From NCBI GenBank assembly GCA_022793895.1, contig JAAWDS010000049.1, forward strand, positions 1 to 54,369: a DNA stretch of 54,369 nucleotides. The letters run 5' to 3'. The DNA comes from Provencibacterium sp. Lineage in GTDB: Bacteria; Bacillota; Clostridia; Oscillospirales; Ruminococcaceae. Shown here in pieces: positions 43,239 through 53,100 of the stretch (the first letter of the stretch is position 1; each line of letters starts with the position of its first letter). Made by a program: the position numbers and the translations under genes. Under the pieces are notes generated by a model. The model did not search any database. It was not told where the DNA came from and was given only the letters and a program-made list of their open reading frames with translations.

Positions 43239-44066
43239 ATGATTTTACGCAACCTCTTCCCCCAGCAAAAGACGAAGGCTCTCACCCTCAGCTATGACGA
43301 TGGCATCCTGCAAGACGAACGGCTCTGCGCGCTGCTGCGCAAAAACGGAATCAAGGCCACCTTTAATCTCAATTCCGGGTCAATGGCAGAGGGCAGCACC
43401 TTTTCGAAAAACGGCCTGCTGATTGAACGTCTGCCCCCGGAGCGGGTGGCCGAGGTCTATGAAGGGTTTGAGATAGCGGTCCATGGCGTCCGGCACGCCT
43501 ACCCCAGCGCTATTCCCGCCGATTGCCTGCCCGGCGAAATTTATGAGGACCGCAGGGCGCTCGAAGCGCTGGCCGGGTATCCTGTCCAGGGCATGGCCTA
43601 TGCCTATGGCGAATATAACCGGCGGGTGATGGAAACGCTGCGCTGCCTCGGAATTGTCTATGCCCGCACCGTCCGTTCTACCCATTCGTTCCGGCAGCCG
43701 GAGGATTTTTTGAGCTGGAACCCCACCTGCCACCATGCGGATCCCGAACTGCCGGCGCTCTGCGATCGCTTTTTAGAGGGGAACCGCCTGGGCCACTGCC
43801 CCATTTTTTACCTCTGGGGCCACAGCTATGAATTTGATGTGGACCGCAATTGGGAGATCATCGAGAGCTTTTGCGAACGGATGGCGGGGAAGGACGATAT
43901 CTGGTATGCAACCAACATCGAGATCTACCGCTACCTGCAAGCGTTGGATAGTCTGGTCTCCAGCTGCGATGGAAAAATGCTCTACAACCCCAGCGCCATT
44001 GCCGTTTCGGTGACGGCGGACGGCGTGCCCCTGACGGTAGGGCCCGGAGAGCTCTGCCGGTTATAA
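43239..44066 (+). CDS. Polysaccharide deacetylase family protein, no signal peptide
   Basis: A 275-residue CE4/NodB-fold protein. LTLSYDDG (D20-D21) is the catalytic and metal Asp pair, AVHGVRH supplies His ligands, and AYAYGEYN matches the third motif. A HSYEFDVDRNWE segment sits in the C-terminal half. Unlike the deacetylase at 33820-34692 it lacks an export signal, so it probably works in the cytoplasm on an intracellular amidated or acetylated sugar; some relatives are sugar-amide hydrolases. GAAAGGAAAGG lies upstream of ATG 43239. It ends at a strong terminator. The exact reaction is uncertain. Confidence 0.85.
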   Translation: MILRNLFPQQKTKALTLSYDDGILQDERLCALLRKNGIKATFNLNSGSMAEGSTFSKNGLLIERLPPERVAEVYEGFEIAVHGVRHAYPSAIPADCLPGEIYEDRRALEALAGYPVQGMAYAYGEYNRRVMETLRCLGIVYARTVRSTHSFRQPEDFLSWNPTCHHADPELPALCDRFLEGNRLGHCPIFYLWGHSYEFDVDRNWEIIESFCERMAGKDDIWYATNIEIYRYLQALDSLVSSCDGKMLYNPSAIAVSVTADGVPLTVGPGELCRL

Positions 44067-44083
44067 ACGGCTAAAAAGGAAAC

Positions 44084-44135
44084 GTCCGCAAGGAGGAGAA
44101 GAACCCGTTCTTCCTCTCTTTGCGGACATTTTTTG
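44084..44135 (+). terminator. Terminator after deacetylase gene
   Basis: GTCCGCA (44084-44090) pairs with TGCGGAC (44121-44127). An inner AGGAG-type stem reinforces it, followed by ATTTTTTG. Confidence 0.85.
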
Positions 44136-44172
44136 TTAGGACATGTGCGAGGGCCGCGGCTTCCTTCTGCGC

Positions 44173-45816
44173 TTAATCCAAGCGCTCATAACGCAGGAAG
44201 TCGAACGACGCCCATTTTTCACGGGTGTGGGAATCTTGTGCGAACAGGCCGACAAACGTTCCGGTAAAGACGCCGCAGGAGCATCCCTCGTCCGAAAGGG
44301 GCGTCAAATCCAACCCTTCGGCCAGCGGCTCGAAGCGTTCCCCATCCAGGCTGTAGAAGAAGGAGAGCTTATCGTTCTCCGTTTCGACCCGTAGAAAGAC
44401 CGGCGCTTCGGCTGCAAGCGGAACCGGCTTTCCATATTCCTTAAAAGCCCCGCCGGTGAAGCCGTGGACCTTCAGGACGGCGCCGCCCAGCGTTTCATCA
44501 AAGGTTTTATAGGCGCAGTAGTGATCCTGGCTGGCATAATAGCAGGAAATTCCGGCCAAATGGTGGTAAAGCTCCGGCTGAAACTCCAGCTTGGCGGTGG
44601 TGCGGGTATGGAAGCTGTCCAGCTTGCGCGCCAGAAGGCTGACCGCATAGGTGCTCGTGAGCGATTCGCGGCCGCGCAGCCGGAGACGGCCCGGCTCTGT
44701 TTCCAGGTCGGCCCAGCCGGCGTCGATCGGTCCGCGCGGCGCATAGAGATGGGGATTGAGCACAGGGGAATCAAAGTCCTCCAGCGGGCTTTCAGCAGGG
44801 AAGGGATGGGCGGGAAGGGCCGGAGCAGGCGCACTCTCCTGGGCAATGACCCCGCCGCCATAGACGCGCAGCCAGCCATCCTCCGTCCACTCCATGCGCT
44901 GCAAGGAGGTCTCGCGGCCTAGGATACAGTGCATGCCGGGCATTACCGGGCGGCCGCAGAGGTGGGCCATATACCATTCGCCGTTCGGCGTTTCTACGAG
45001 GGAGCCGTGCCCCGCCTTTTGAATGGAGGTCTCCGGGTTGTAGAGATCGGGGCGCATGAAGAGATCCGCCTTCTCGCTCCCCGCGAGGTCCCCTCCTATG
45101 CTGGTCAGCGCCGGGCCGAAGGGGCAGGGCTCATAGGGCCCCGTCACCGAGCGGGAGCGGGAGAGGGCGACGCAGTGAGCATAGCCGGTGCCGCCCTCGG
45201 CGGTGATCAGATAGTACCAGCCCTCCCGCTTATAGATCTGCGCGCCCTCCACAAAGCCCCGGCGGGTTGCGCCGCGGCTGACGACGGTGGGGGAGCCGGT
45301 GAGCCGCATGCGCGCGGTATCCAGCTCCTGCACGACGATAGCGCGGTTGTCCAGGTTGGCCGGGCGGAAATCCCGATCCTTGTTGACCACCCATTTGCGG
45401 CCGTCATCGTCATGGAACAGCGCCGGGTCAAAGCCGCTGGAATTGAGGTAATAGGGGCCGCTCCACTCGCCCTCTATGCTGCTGGCGGTGACGACATAGT
45501 TATCCACATCAAAGAACCAGGGGTTGTTGTTGTGAACGATGGAATAGACCAGATAGAAACGCTTCTCCTGTTCGCAGTAGCTCAGGTTGGGGGCCCAAAC
45601 GCCCCAGGAGGGCTTGAGGCCGGTCAGGTCGAGCTGTTCCACCGTGTCCAGAACGTTGCGCTTCAGCTCCCAGTGCACCAGATCGCGGGAGTGATAGATG
45701 GGAACGCCGGGGAACCACTCAAACGAGGAAACGGCGATGTAGTAATCTTCTCCCACGCGGATCATCGAGGGATCGGGATGGAAGCCCGGCAGGATGGGGT
45801 TGCGGATCTCCTCCAA
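44173..45816 (-). CDS. Glycoside hydrolase family 43 (beta-xylosidase/arabinofuranosidase)
   Basis: A 547-residue five-bladed beta-propeller hydrolase with a C-terminal beta-sandwich (from about 330) typical of GH43 XynB-type beta-xylosidases. The base is D15 in PGFHPDPS, the pKa modulator D130 in SGFDPALFHDDDG and the acid E190 in GFVEGAQIY. It removes xylose or arabinose from short xylo-oligosaccharides. No signal peptide, so intracellular. The start is TTG 45816 (LEEIRNP); GAAGG lies about 10 nt upstream and no ATG is available. It is separated from the upstream fucosidase by a terminator and about 557 bp, so it has its own promoter, probably in the AT-rich part of that gap. Confidence 0.93.
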   Translation of the reverse strand: MEEIRNPILPGFHPDPSMIRVGEDYYIAVSSFEWFPGVPIYHSRDLVHWELKRNVLDTVEQLDLTGLKPSWGVWAPNLSYCEQEKRFYLVYSIVHNNNPWFFDVDNYVVTASSIEGEWSGPYYLNSSGFDPALFHDDDGRKWVVNKDRDFRPANLDNRAIVVQELDTARMRLTGSPTVVSRGATRRGFVEGAQIYKREGWYYLITAEGGTGYAHCVALSRSRSVTGPYEPCPFGPALTSIGGDLAGSEKADLFMRPDLYNPETSIQKAGHGSLVETPNGEWYMAHLCGRPVMPGMHCILGRETSLQRMEWTEDGWLRVYGGGVIAQESAPAPALPAHPFPAESPLEDFDSPVLNPHLYAPRGPIDAGWADLETEPGRLRLRGRESLTSTYAVSLLARKLDSFHTRTTAKLEFQPELYHHLAGISCYYASQDHYCAYKTFDETLGGAVLKVHGFTGGAFKEYGKPVPLAAEAPVFLRVETENDKLSFFYSLDGERFEPLAEGLDLTPLSDEGCSCGVFTGTFVGLFAQDSHTREKWASFDFLRYERLD

Positions 45817-46250
45817 AGCAAAACGCCTTCTTTCTTTTTATTTTTAAGTAAATGGGCAAACGAATAAGGAACGGCCGCCGCTGTAGAAACCTACGGCCGT
45901 GCCCCAACTCGGTCTGGGTAGTGAGCGGCAGGCTGTTCCACATTGCTCCTCCAGCAGAGGAAGCACCGTGTCCAGCGCATTGCTGAGAAGGAGGCGCCCC
46001 CATTGCGGGCAAGGAATCGTGTGTTACCGTGATATGATACATTTTTATAACTCTTATTTGGAGGTAATATTTTCTATTATATAAGGTTTTATCTTAAAAG
46101 TATATCCTTCTATACAAATAATTCAAAAAGTGCTGGGAATATTTCCGATCCTGCGGCACAATCGGATCCTCCCATTTTGAATGGGTTCCCTATAGCTTAA
46201 AGACATGATTGGCGCAAACGCCCGCTGCTTAATACCGGACAACGAAGGAG
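45817..46250. other. Intergenic leader with AT-rich segment
   Basis: Most of the 557-bp gap between the GH43 and fucosidase genes. 46040-46135 is strongly AT-rich and, on the minus strand, contains TTGAAT-16 bp-TATACT and a second TATAAT, the best candidates for the GH43 promoter, giving a leader of about 250 nt. 45844-46023 holds a 59-codon minus-strand frame without a start codon. No RNA gene is recognised. Confidence 0.4.
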
Positions 46251-46295
46251 AAGGCTCGTCTGCAAAACCATACGCATTTGCAGGCGGGCCTTTTA
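46251..46295. terminator. Terminator after fucosidase gene
   Basis: AAGGCTCGTCTGCAAA (46251-46266) pairs with TTTGCAGGCGGGCCTT (46277-46292) with two G-U pairs, then TTA. On the minus strand it lies 80 bp after the fucosidase stop. Confidence 0.7.
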
Positions 46296-46373
46296 ATGGG
46301 TAACCAGGCAGGAAACTTTATTTACGCAAGGATCCAAGCGGCGTCAGGGGTTCCAATGGGAACGTCTGCGCCG

Positions 46374-47849
46374 CTATTCGATCCGCAGCTTAAAGACGAT
46401 CGGTTTGTCGCTTCTCATCGAGGTTTCCAGCCGCAAGCCCTCCTCGGTGCGGGTCCATACGGGTTTTTCACGGCTCCCCAGCACCTCGGCATCCCGGATG
46501 ATCCCGTGGAAATTGGCCTGCTTGGAAGCATCCTGCTTACCCAGCGAGCGGATGAGATAGACGCCGTCCTCACTGCATTTCAGAGCGGCGGCATAGAGGA
46601 AGCCGCCCCCGGTCGTAAAGCGAAAGTCTTCGGGAGTGAAGTTTTTCTTGATGCCGTCGGAAAACTGCCCGTCGACGATCTTTGTGGGGCCTTCTCCGTA
46701 TTTTCGCCAGACCTTGGTATTGTAGATAGCTTCGCCGTTGACCCTCAGCCAATCGCCAATGCTGAGAAGCACCGCCGTATCCTCCTCGGAGATGGTTCCG
46801 TCCGCCTTGGGGCCGACGTTGAGCAAAAGGCAGCCGTTTTTGCTGACGATATCCACCAGGTCTTGAAGGATATCCCCGGCCGGGCGGAACTGGTTGTTCT
46901 GCGTATAGCACCAGGAATTGAGGGCAATGGCCGTATCCGTCTGCCAAAAGTAGGGCTTGATGTCGGCAAACTGCCCCCGTTCCACGTCCGGCACGGCGGA
47001 GCCGAAGAGGAAAGCGTCGTGCTTGTAGTTGATAACGGCGTCGCTTCCCCATTCCGCCGCCCGGTTGTAGTAATAGGCGGCGAACTTTCTTAAATAGGGC
47101 CTTACCGCGCTGTGCTGAATCCACCAATCAAAATAGACGATCTTCGGCCGGTACCGATCCACGATCTCACAGGTGCGCACCAGCCAATCCTCCAGAAATT
47201 CCTTGGTGGGCGCAGGCTCGCTGAACAGATCCTGGTGGTCGGTATCCGGCAGCATGGACGGCCAGTAGAGATCGCCCCGATGAAGCGGCTCTTTGATGTC
47301 GCTGTCGAACTCCTTGCCGTGCGCCATAAAGAACCAGTGTTCTGCCCGGTGGGAGGAAGCGCCTACCTCCAGCCCCCGCTTTTGGCAGCTCTCCTTCAGC
47401 TCGCCCAGAACATCCCGCTTAGGTCCCATTTCGTAGGCGTTCCAATGGGATATCTCGCTGCGGTACATCTGGAACCCGTCGTGGTGCTCCGCGACCGGGA
47501 CGACATAACGCGCACCGGCCTTTTGGAAGAGCTCCGCCCATTTTTCCGAGTCGAACCGTTCGGCCTGAAACAGCGGGATAAAATCCTTATAGCCGAAATC
47601 CTTGTGCGGGCCGTAGGTTTTCAGGTGGTGTTCATATTCCGGCCGGCCCTGGATGTACATGTTGCGGGGATACCATTCGCTGCCGAAGGCGGGCACGCTG
47701 TAAACGCCCCAGTGGATGAAAATCCCGAACTTTGCGTTTTGGTACCAGGCGGGTACCTGATAACGGGAGAGCGATTCCCCCGTCGCCTGATAAGGCCCTC
47801 TGGCAATCACCTTTTCAATGGTTTCCAGGTAGGGCTGCATGTTATACAT
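46374..47849 (-). CDS. Alpha-L-fucosidase, glycoside hydrolase family 29
   Basis: A 491-residue retaining fucosidase with an N-terminal catalytic (beta/alpha)8-like domain and a C-terminal beta-sandwich. Markers: AKFGIFIHWGVYSVPAFGSEWY, VAEHHDGFQMY, D241 nucleophile in IVYFDWWIQ, and SKNGCLLLNVGPKADG. It releases alpha-linked L-fucose from glycans such as mucin or plant xyloglucan. It lacks a signal peptide and works on imported oligosaccharides. AAGGAGTGAG lies about 9 nt before ATG 47849; an in-frame ATG at 47873 has a poor ribosome site. It follows the aldo/keto reductase by 62 bp on the same strand, so both form one operon under the divergent AraC regulator. Confidence 0.93.
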   Translation of the reverse strand: MYNMQPYLETIEKVIARGPYQATGESLSRYQVPAWYQNAKFGIFIHWGVYSVPAFGSEWYPRNMYIQGRPEYEHHLKTYGPHKDFGYKDFIPLFQAERFDSEKWAELFQKAGARYVVPVAEHHDGFQMYRSEISHWNAYEMGPKRDVLGELKESCQKRGLEVGASSHRAEHWFFMAHGKEFDSDIKEPLHRGDLYWPSMLPDTDHQDLFSEPAPTKEFLEDWLVRTCEIVDRYRPKIVYFDWWIQHSAVRPYLRKFAAYYYNRAAEWGSDAVINYKHDAFLFGSAVPDVERGQFADIKPYFWQTDTAIALNSWCYTQNNQFRPAGDILQDLVDIVSKNGCLLLNVGPKADGTISEEDTAVLLSIGDWLRVNGEAIYNTKVWRKYGEGPTKIVDGQFSDGIKKNFTPEDFRFTTGGGFLYAAALKCSEDGVYLIRSLGKQDASKQANFHGIIRDAEVLGSREKPVWTRTEEGLRLETSMRSDKPIVFKLRIE

Positions 47850-47911
47850 TACGCTTCTCACTCCTTCCGCCATTCCGCGGCTTGCCGGCTCCGTTTCCAG
47901 CGCCGCCGCGC

Positions 47912-48925
47912 TTATCCTTTTACGATTACGCCCTCCGGGTCCCAGAGATCCTCCCAGCCGCTTGCGCCTTCCCAGAGGAACACCTGTCCTTTGATGAGGC
48001 GGCAGTTGCGGTCCTCCTTCTCAATGGCCAGCATCTCCTCTTCGGTCAGCGGGTCCTCGGCAGCGCATTTCAGGTTCGCGGTATATTGCGCCTCCTTCAC
48101 CGAGAAGGGGATGGGAACCTGACCTCTCTGCACCGCCCATTTCAGGCATACCACCGCCGGATGGATGTGATGCGCTTCGGCGGCCGCCCGCACGGCGGGC
48201 AGCTCGGTATCGGCCACATCCTGCGCCGTCCGGTCCCGCTCCGGCCGGGAGGGGGAGCCAATGGGACAGTAGCCAATCGGCAGAATGCGGTGATCCCTAG
48301 CATAAGCGAACAATTCCGGCTGTTGGAAGGAGGGATGCAGCTCCATCTCCAGCGCGGCAGGCTGGATTTTGCAGAGCGGCAGCACCGCCTCCAGCTTCGG
48401 AACGGTCATGTTGCTCATGCCGATATGACGGACCAGCCCCATTTCTATCAGCCGTTCGCACTGAAGCCAGGCCGTCATAAACTCCTCGACTGAGAACGGC
48501 CTGGAATCCGGGTTGCGAGAGTCCCCGCTGCACCCCGGCGCATGATAATTGGAGAAGGGCCAATGGACGAAGTAGAGATCCAGAACATCCAATTTCAAAT
48601 CCGAGAGGCTTTTTTTGCAGGCGCTTATCACCTCTCCCTCCCCGTGCTGATCGTTCCACACCTTGGAGGTGATGAACAGCTCGCTGCGCTGCACCGAACC
48701 TTCCTGAAAGATGCGCTGCAAAACCTCTCCAATGTGGTGCTCGTTTTGATAAACGCTGGCGCAGTCAATCAGGCGGTACCCATAGCGGATAGCGCCATAG
48801 ACCGCGTTTGAAACCTGCTCGGCTCCGTATTTATCCGAACCGAAGGTCCCCAGGCCCATGCAAGGGATCTTCTCCCCGGTATAGAGCTCCCGGACAGGCA
48901 GTAAAGCGGTATCCAGTCTTTCCAC
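47912..48925 (-). CDS. Aldo/keto reductase
   Basis: A 337-residue NAD(P)H-dependent reductase with the (beta/alpha)8 fold. The catalytic tetrad is visible as D54 (LIDCASVY), Y59, K88 (ITSKVWND) and H121 (FVHWPF). Family position of NGDLxG-like GLGTFGSDKYG is also clear. The GTG start at 48925 (VERLDTALLP) follows AAGGAAGGGGAG; the longer open frame upstream crosses the promoter at 49046. It is first in the AKR-fucosidase operon, so the substrate may be fucose or another sugar released by that enzyme, reduced or oxidised at the aldehyde (inference). Total length is slightly above the 280-320 residue norm owing to a C-terminal extension. Confidence 0.9.
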   Translation of the reverse strand: MERLDTALLPVRELYTGEKIPCMGLGTFGSDKYGAEQVSNAVYGAIRYGYRLIDCASVYQNEHHIGEVLQRIFQEGSVQRSELFITSKVWNDQHGEGEVISACKKSLSDLKLDVLDLYFVHWPFSNYHAPGCSGDSRNPDSRPFSVEEFMTAWLQCERLIEMGLVRHIGMSNMTVPKLEAVLPLCKIQPAALEMELHPSFQQPELFAYARDHRILPIGYCPIGSPSRPERDRTAQDVADTELPAVRAAAEAHHIHPAVVCLKWAVQRGQVPIPFSVKEAQYTANLKCAAEDPLTEEEMLAIEKEDRNCRLIKGQVFLWEGASGWEDLWDPEGVIVKG

Positions 48926-49045
48926 CGGTCTCTCCCCTTCCTTTTTAATCTGGTTTTCATAAAAAAATACGGCGTTTTTTCTGCCGTGCCTCCCGCCTGT
49001 CGGAATGAGGAAGCTCTCCTCTTTGAGGCGGCGGGCGCTATCTTC

Positions 49046-49073
49046 ATTATAATGCTTCCATTTTATTATACAA
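49046..49073 (-). promoter_or_regulatory. Promoter of AKR-fucosidase operon (minus strand)
   Basis: On the minus strand: TTGTAT (49068-49073), 16 bp, perfect TATAAT (49046-49051). Leader about 115 nt. Confidence 0.65.
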
Positions 49074-49125
49074 GCAGGATTTCCGCCTATTTCTTCAAAA
49101 GAACGTCGTGTTTTCGCAGGTTTTA

Positions 49126-49134
49126 TGTTATGAT
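49126..49134 (+). promoter_or_regulatory. Extended -10 promoter of AraC gene
   Basis: TGT followed by TATGAT (49129-49134), 42 bp before the start codon, no clear -35. It shares a 250-bp divergent region with the AKR-fucosidase promoter. Confidence 0.5.
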
Positions 49135-49175
49135 AGAAAGAAAACGCACAGCGCGCGGGGAGGAAGGAGAAAACC

Positions 49176-50063
49176 ATGTCCCAGCCGGTAAAAACCCTTT
49201 ATACCGATATGGATATCCGCTTCACGCTCGACGGCGTCTGTATCCACGCACCAAACATCGTCTTTGAGCGCTTGACCCGGACCATCCCTTCCCACAGCCA
49301 CGGAAGCGGCTGCTATGAGATCCACTATATCCCCTGCGGCTATGGGCGGCTGCGGGCAAACGGGCGGTATTATGATCTTTTACCGAACACCCTCTTCGTA
49401 ACCGGACCGCATGTGGAGCACGCGCAAACGCCGGCTTGGAAGGATCCCATGCGGGAATACTGCATCTATCTGAAGGTAGGCGGTTCCCATTCCGGGAGGA
49501 CCTCGCATGCGATGGAGGTTTTCACCGCAACGCCCTTTTGGATTGGGAAGGATACGCAGGGGCTTCTTCCGCTCCTGGAGCGGCTGTTTGAGGAGCTGGA
49601 GCGCCGGTATATCGGCTATCAGGACGCGGTGGGCCTGCTTCTGCCGCAGCTTTTGATCGGTACGATCCGCAATTATGAGCAACGCCAGCTTTCGCAGACC
49701 GCTTTTGTTCAGGGGAACCGGTCCGAATCCCAATCGGTCGTTATCGAGGAGTATTTTCTCTATGAATATAACGACCTTTCTCTAGGCGGATTGGCGGGCA
49801 GGCTGAAGCTGAGTCCCCGGCAGACCCAACGGCTGCTGACCGGCTATTATGGAAAGTCGTTCCAACAGAAAAAGACGGAAGCAAGGATGTCGGCCGCCGC
49901 CATTCTGCTCTCCGAGAAGGGGAGGAGCGTTGCTTCCGCCGCGGAAGCTCTGGGCTATTCCTCGGCGGAGCACTTTTCCTCCGCCTTCCATAAATATTAT
50001 GGGATAAGCCCGCGGGAATACCGCAGGCAGCTAACGCAAGAGACCTCTGGGGACGGCGGTTAA
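49176..50063 (+). CDS. AraC family transcriptional regulator
   Basis: A 295-residue regulator. The N-terminal cupin domain (about 25-110) contains PSHSHGSGCYEIHYIPCGYGRL and LLPNTLFVTGPHVEHAQ, the sugar-sensing fold of this family. The C-terminal AraC DNA-binding domain (about 195-290) has two HTH units, the second with SVASAAEALGYSSAEHFSSAFHKYYG content and SPREYRR. GGGGAGGAAGGAG precedes the ATG. It is divergent from the AKR-fucosidase operon and probably activates it when an inducing sugar is present (inference from layout). The gene ends just before a strong bidirectional terminator. Confidence 0.94.
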   Translation: MSQPVKTLYTDMDIRFTLDGVCIHAPNIVFERLTRTIPSHSHGSGCYEIHYIPCGYGRLRANGRYYDLLPNTLFVTGPHVEHAQTPAWKDPMREYCIYLKVGGSHSGRTSHAMEVFTATPFWIGKDTQGLLPLLERLFEELERRYIGYQDAVGLLLPQLLIGTIRNYEQRQLSQTAFVQGNRSESQSVVIEEYFLYEYNDLSLGGLAGRLKLSPRQTQRLLTGYYGKSFQQKKTEARMSAAAILLSEKGRSVASAAEALGYSSAEHFSSAFHKYYGISPREYRRQLTQETSGDGG

Positions 50064-50141
50064 GAGACGTTTCTCCGGTCTGTAGGGACCGGAAAAAGCG
50101 GCGGCCTCGCGCCGCTATCCCAGCTCGAAAGGAGCTTTTTC

Positions 50142-50186
50142 AAAAGGGGCTGAAAAAAACGCTCAGCGTTTTTTTCAGCCCCTTTT
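50142..50186. terminator. Bidirectional terminator, 22-bp palindrome
   Basis: 50142-50163 and 50165-50186 are exact reverse complements around a single C. The core has a GGGGCTG stem with A7 and T7 runs inside and A4/T4 ends. It separates the convergent AraC and surface-protein genes. Confidence 0.88.
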
Positions 50187-50187
50187 G

Positions 50188-53100
50188 TTAGCCTTGCTGA
50201 TTATTCAAGCGGTTTTTCCAAAGCCGGATGCCGCCGGAAACGGCTGCCAACAGCAGGAACGGAATCATGGGCAGCGAACTCCTGCCGCCCGGAACCCGCG
50301 TCTCTGCCGGAAGGGAGACCGCTTTTGTTTCATAATCCGGAACCGCTCTTTCGATTCCCTTGCGGGCGAGCTCCGGAGTTTCCGCTAGGCCCCATTGGGA
50401 GGGAGTTACCTCCGGCGTCCCGGCCAAGGCGAGCGGGACTTCTGCTGCGACGGGAGCGTTTACTTCCCATACGCCGCCGGTTTCGGGGTTCAGCTTGCTA
50501 GGGATACCGGCCGCGTCCGAACGCTCAAAGTCATAGTCCGCCAGGTAGGAGAGCGGGTAATAGATCCGTAGGGACTCGTTTAACGCTTCTTTAGCGGGAA
50601 TCACGATCTCCTCCCCGCCGTTCCAGCGGATAATCAGTCTAATGCCGTCATTCTTTCGCAGGGCGTCCATCACCGTCCAGGGCATCCGGTCATAGCCCCG
50701 TGCATTTACCTTTACGCGGTCGCCCGGCCGTGCGGTCTCGATCGTCCGGATGACCTCTTTCCAGAATGCGGATTCATCGTCCCAATCCTCCGATTCCGAG
50801 CCGCTGTCCTCGCCGGAAGGCTTCGTTTCAATCGCCTTATACCCTACCGCTACCGGGGATAGGCTGGTAAACCGGCACTGTAGGCCCAAAGAAGTCGAGG
50901 CATAGCGCAAAGTCTCTATCGTTCCGGCGTTCGGCCCATGGGAAACCATATGCTGAATAGTGAAAACGTAGTTGCTCCCGTTGGTCCCTTCGGGGTAGGG
51001 GAGAATGGCGGTAACGCCCTCCGCGGGGAAGTTGTCGGGATCCACATCCTTCCAGACGCCGTCCTCCAGGTACTGTAGGCGCACGTCATAAACGGCGATT
51101 TGGCTGCCAACGCCGCTGAGCGCTGCCGTCACCTTTGTCCGAAGCCCGGCGGTAATTTTTTCTACCGTGTCGAAGGGAGTCCCTTTCAGGCCGTCGGGAA
51201 CCTCGGTGAGCCCGTTCACCCGGACTTCGATTTCGCTTTGGGTTATCATCGAAAAGACGGCCGTCAGATTCCGGTGGCCGGTGGGCGTGAAGGTGTATTC
51301 TGCGGAAGCGGAAACGATGACGCCGTTTTCGTTCCAGCCTTCAAAGAGGTAGCCTTCGGCAGGAACGGCCTTTACCGTTACCGGTTGGCCGGCTTCATAG
51401 ATACCCCCGCCCGCGGCGGTTCCGCCCTCCGCCGGAGAGACGGAAAGGTTTACCATGTATTGGGAGGCGGGAACGGAAAGCACCTGGATAAAGGAGGTGC
51501 CCGTGACCATGGCATAGGTCAGGTTATCCTCCGGTATAAAGGTCCACGCCGCGGCGTATTTCTCCTGTACGGCAGGGCGGTTATCGGGATTGCTCCAGGC
51601 AAAGACGCCGGGAACCTCCTTGTTGTTTACCGTGTCCCACATAGCGCCGGATAGGGTGATGGTTCCGATCGGCTGGCCATAGGCGATGGAGGCAGCGCTG
51701 AGATTGGGCTTGCCCTCCGGCAGAATCTTGTTGACGCTCCGAACCCGAATCGCTGCCGTCATGTCTTCAAAATTATCGGAGTGGATGATAACGGTCACGG
51801 TTCCGATCTCTTTCACGTCCTTGCTGTCCACCGGTTGAATGGGCAGCGTCAAGGTCTGGCCATCCACTACGGCACCGCCGGCGTAGTAGCCGCCCAGATC
51901 GATCGGTCCCAGCTCGTAGGTGACGGCGTTGCTGCCCAGGCTCATTCCCTCCGGTACATCCGGCCGCAGGGCCCCTAGGCCATAGGTATAGCTGTGCGCC
52001 TGATCATTCGCCACAGCCAGATCGCCCGGCTTGGACAGCAGGGCGGCGGCTTTGGAGATCGTCAGTTGGGCGCTTACCGCTGCTGTGGGTTGGGTTAGGC
52101 TGTAGTTGGCGGCGTCCGCGCCGGTAAGGGTCAGAGCGGGCAGGGTAACGCCGGTATACCGGCCCGCATCGGATCCGCTGATGACGCCGTTCAGACCGGC
52201 GGTCTGGACGGAAACCCCGTCGCCATCCACCCTTCCATCCAGGGTGACACTGGTAATCGTTACCCGGTTTGTACCGTCGTAGGCCCTGTTCGCGGCCGTC
52301 GCGCCGGAGACGGTAAGGGGTTTTGGCGTCACGGCCAGCTTTACGGAGGTTTCTACAGGCTCGTAGTTGGCCGTATCGTCCGGGGTAAACACAACGACAT
52401 AGCCGGTCGCAAGGCTGTCTGCCACACCGGGCTTTACATCCGGTTCCCTCCAGGCAAAGCTGCCCGGAACGGTGGTGCTGTCCGTTTCGCTGCGCTGTGC
52501 CGTGCATCCGGTGAGCGCGATCCCGTCAAGAGTACCGCCATAAATGATGGAGGCCGCTGCCGGTATGCCTGTGATATACGGCCGGGCCTTTGCCACCGAT
52601 ACGGCCGCGGTCTGGCTTATGATAGTATAGTCCCCGCATTGGACAAGGCAGTAGTATTCGTATTCGCCCACATCCGCCTCTTTGAGAGAAAGGGTGTCCG
52701 ATACAGCGCCTTCAACGGGCTGGAAATCCTGCTCGGCTTTCGGACGGCAGAACCACTGATAGGTTACCGGATCGGCGGCGTCATCGGAACGCTCTGCGGT
52801 TACCTGAAGGCTTTCGTCGCTGCCATAGAAGATGCTGGCGTCTGCGGCGGGCTGCTCCGTAATCGTGATAGGAGGCTTTCCGACTTTGACGGTACCGACC
52901 AATTTATCCAGCGCATTCACTTCATCTTCGCTCAGCCATGCGCCGTTTTGATTATAACAGTATCCCTTCGCCAGCAGTTGGTTCAGGTTGCTGCTTAGGA
53001 TGCCGCTTATAATGGTGGAATCTCTTGTGTATACCGCATAGTCCCGTTTGTTGTAAAAGGTTCCTCCGCTGAGCTGCACGTCCGCGCTTTTCTCCTGAAC

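Noticed and set aside
45844-46023. 59-codon minus-strand frame in the GH43 leader (SNALDTVLPLLEEQCG)
   Set aside because: It looks somewhat protein-like but has no start codon, no ribosome site and no recognised family. It is possibly a remnant, but too weak to annotate.
50188-50330. LPxTG sortase signal in the large surface protein
   Set aside because: The C-terminus has PGGRSS before the helix; no LPxTG or NPQTN-like motif is present.
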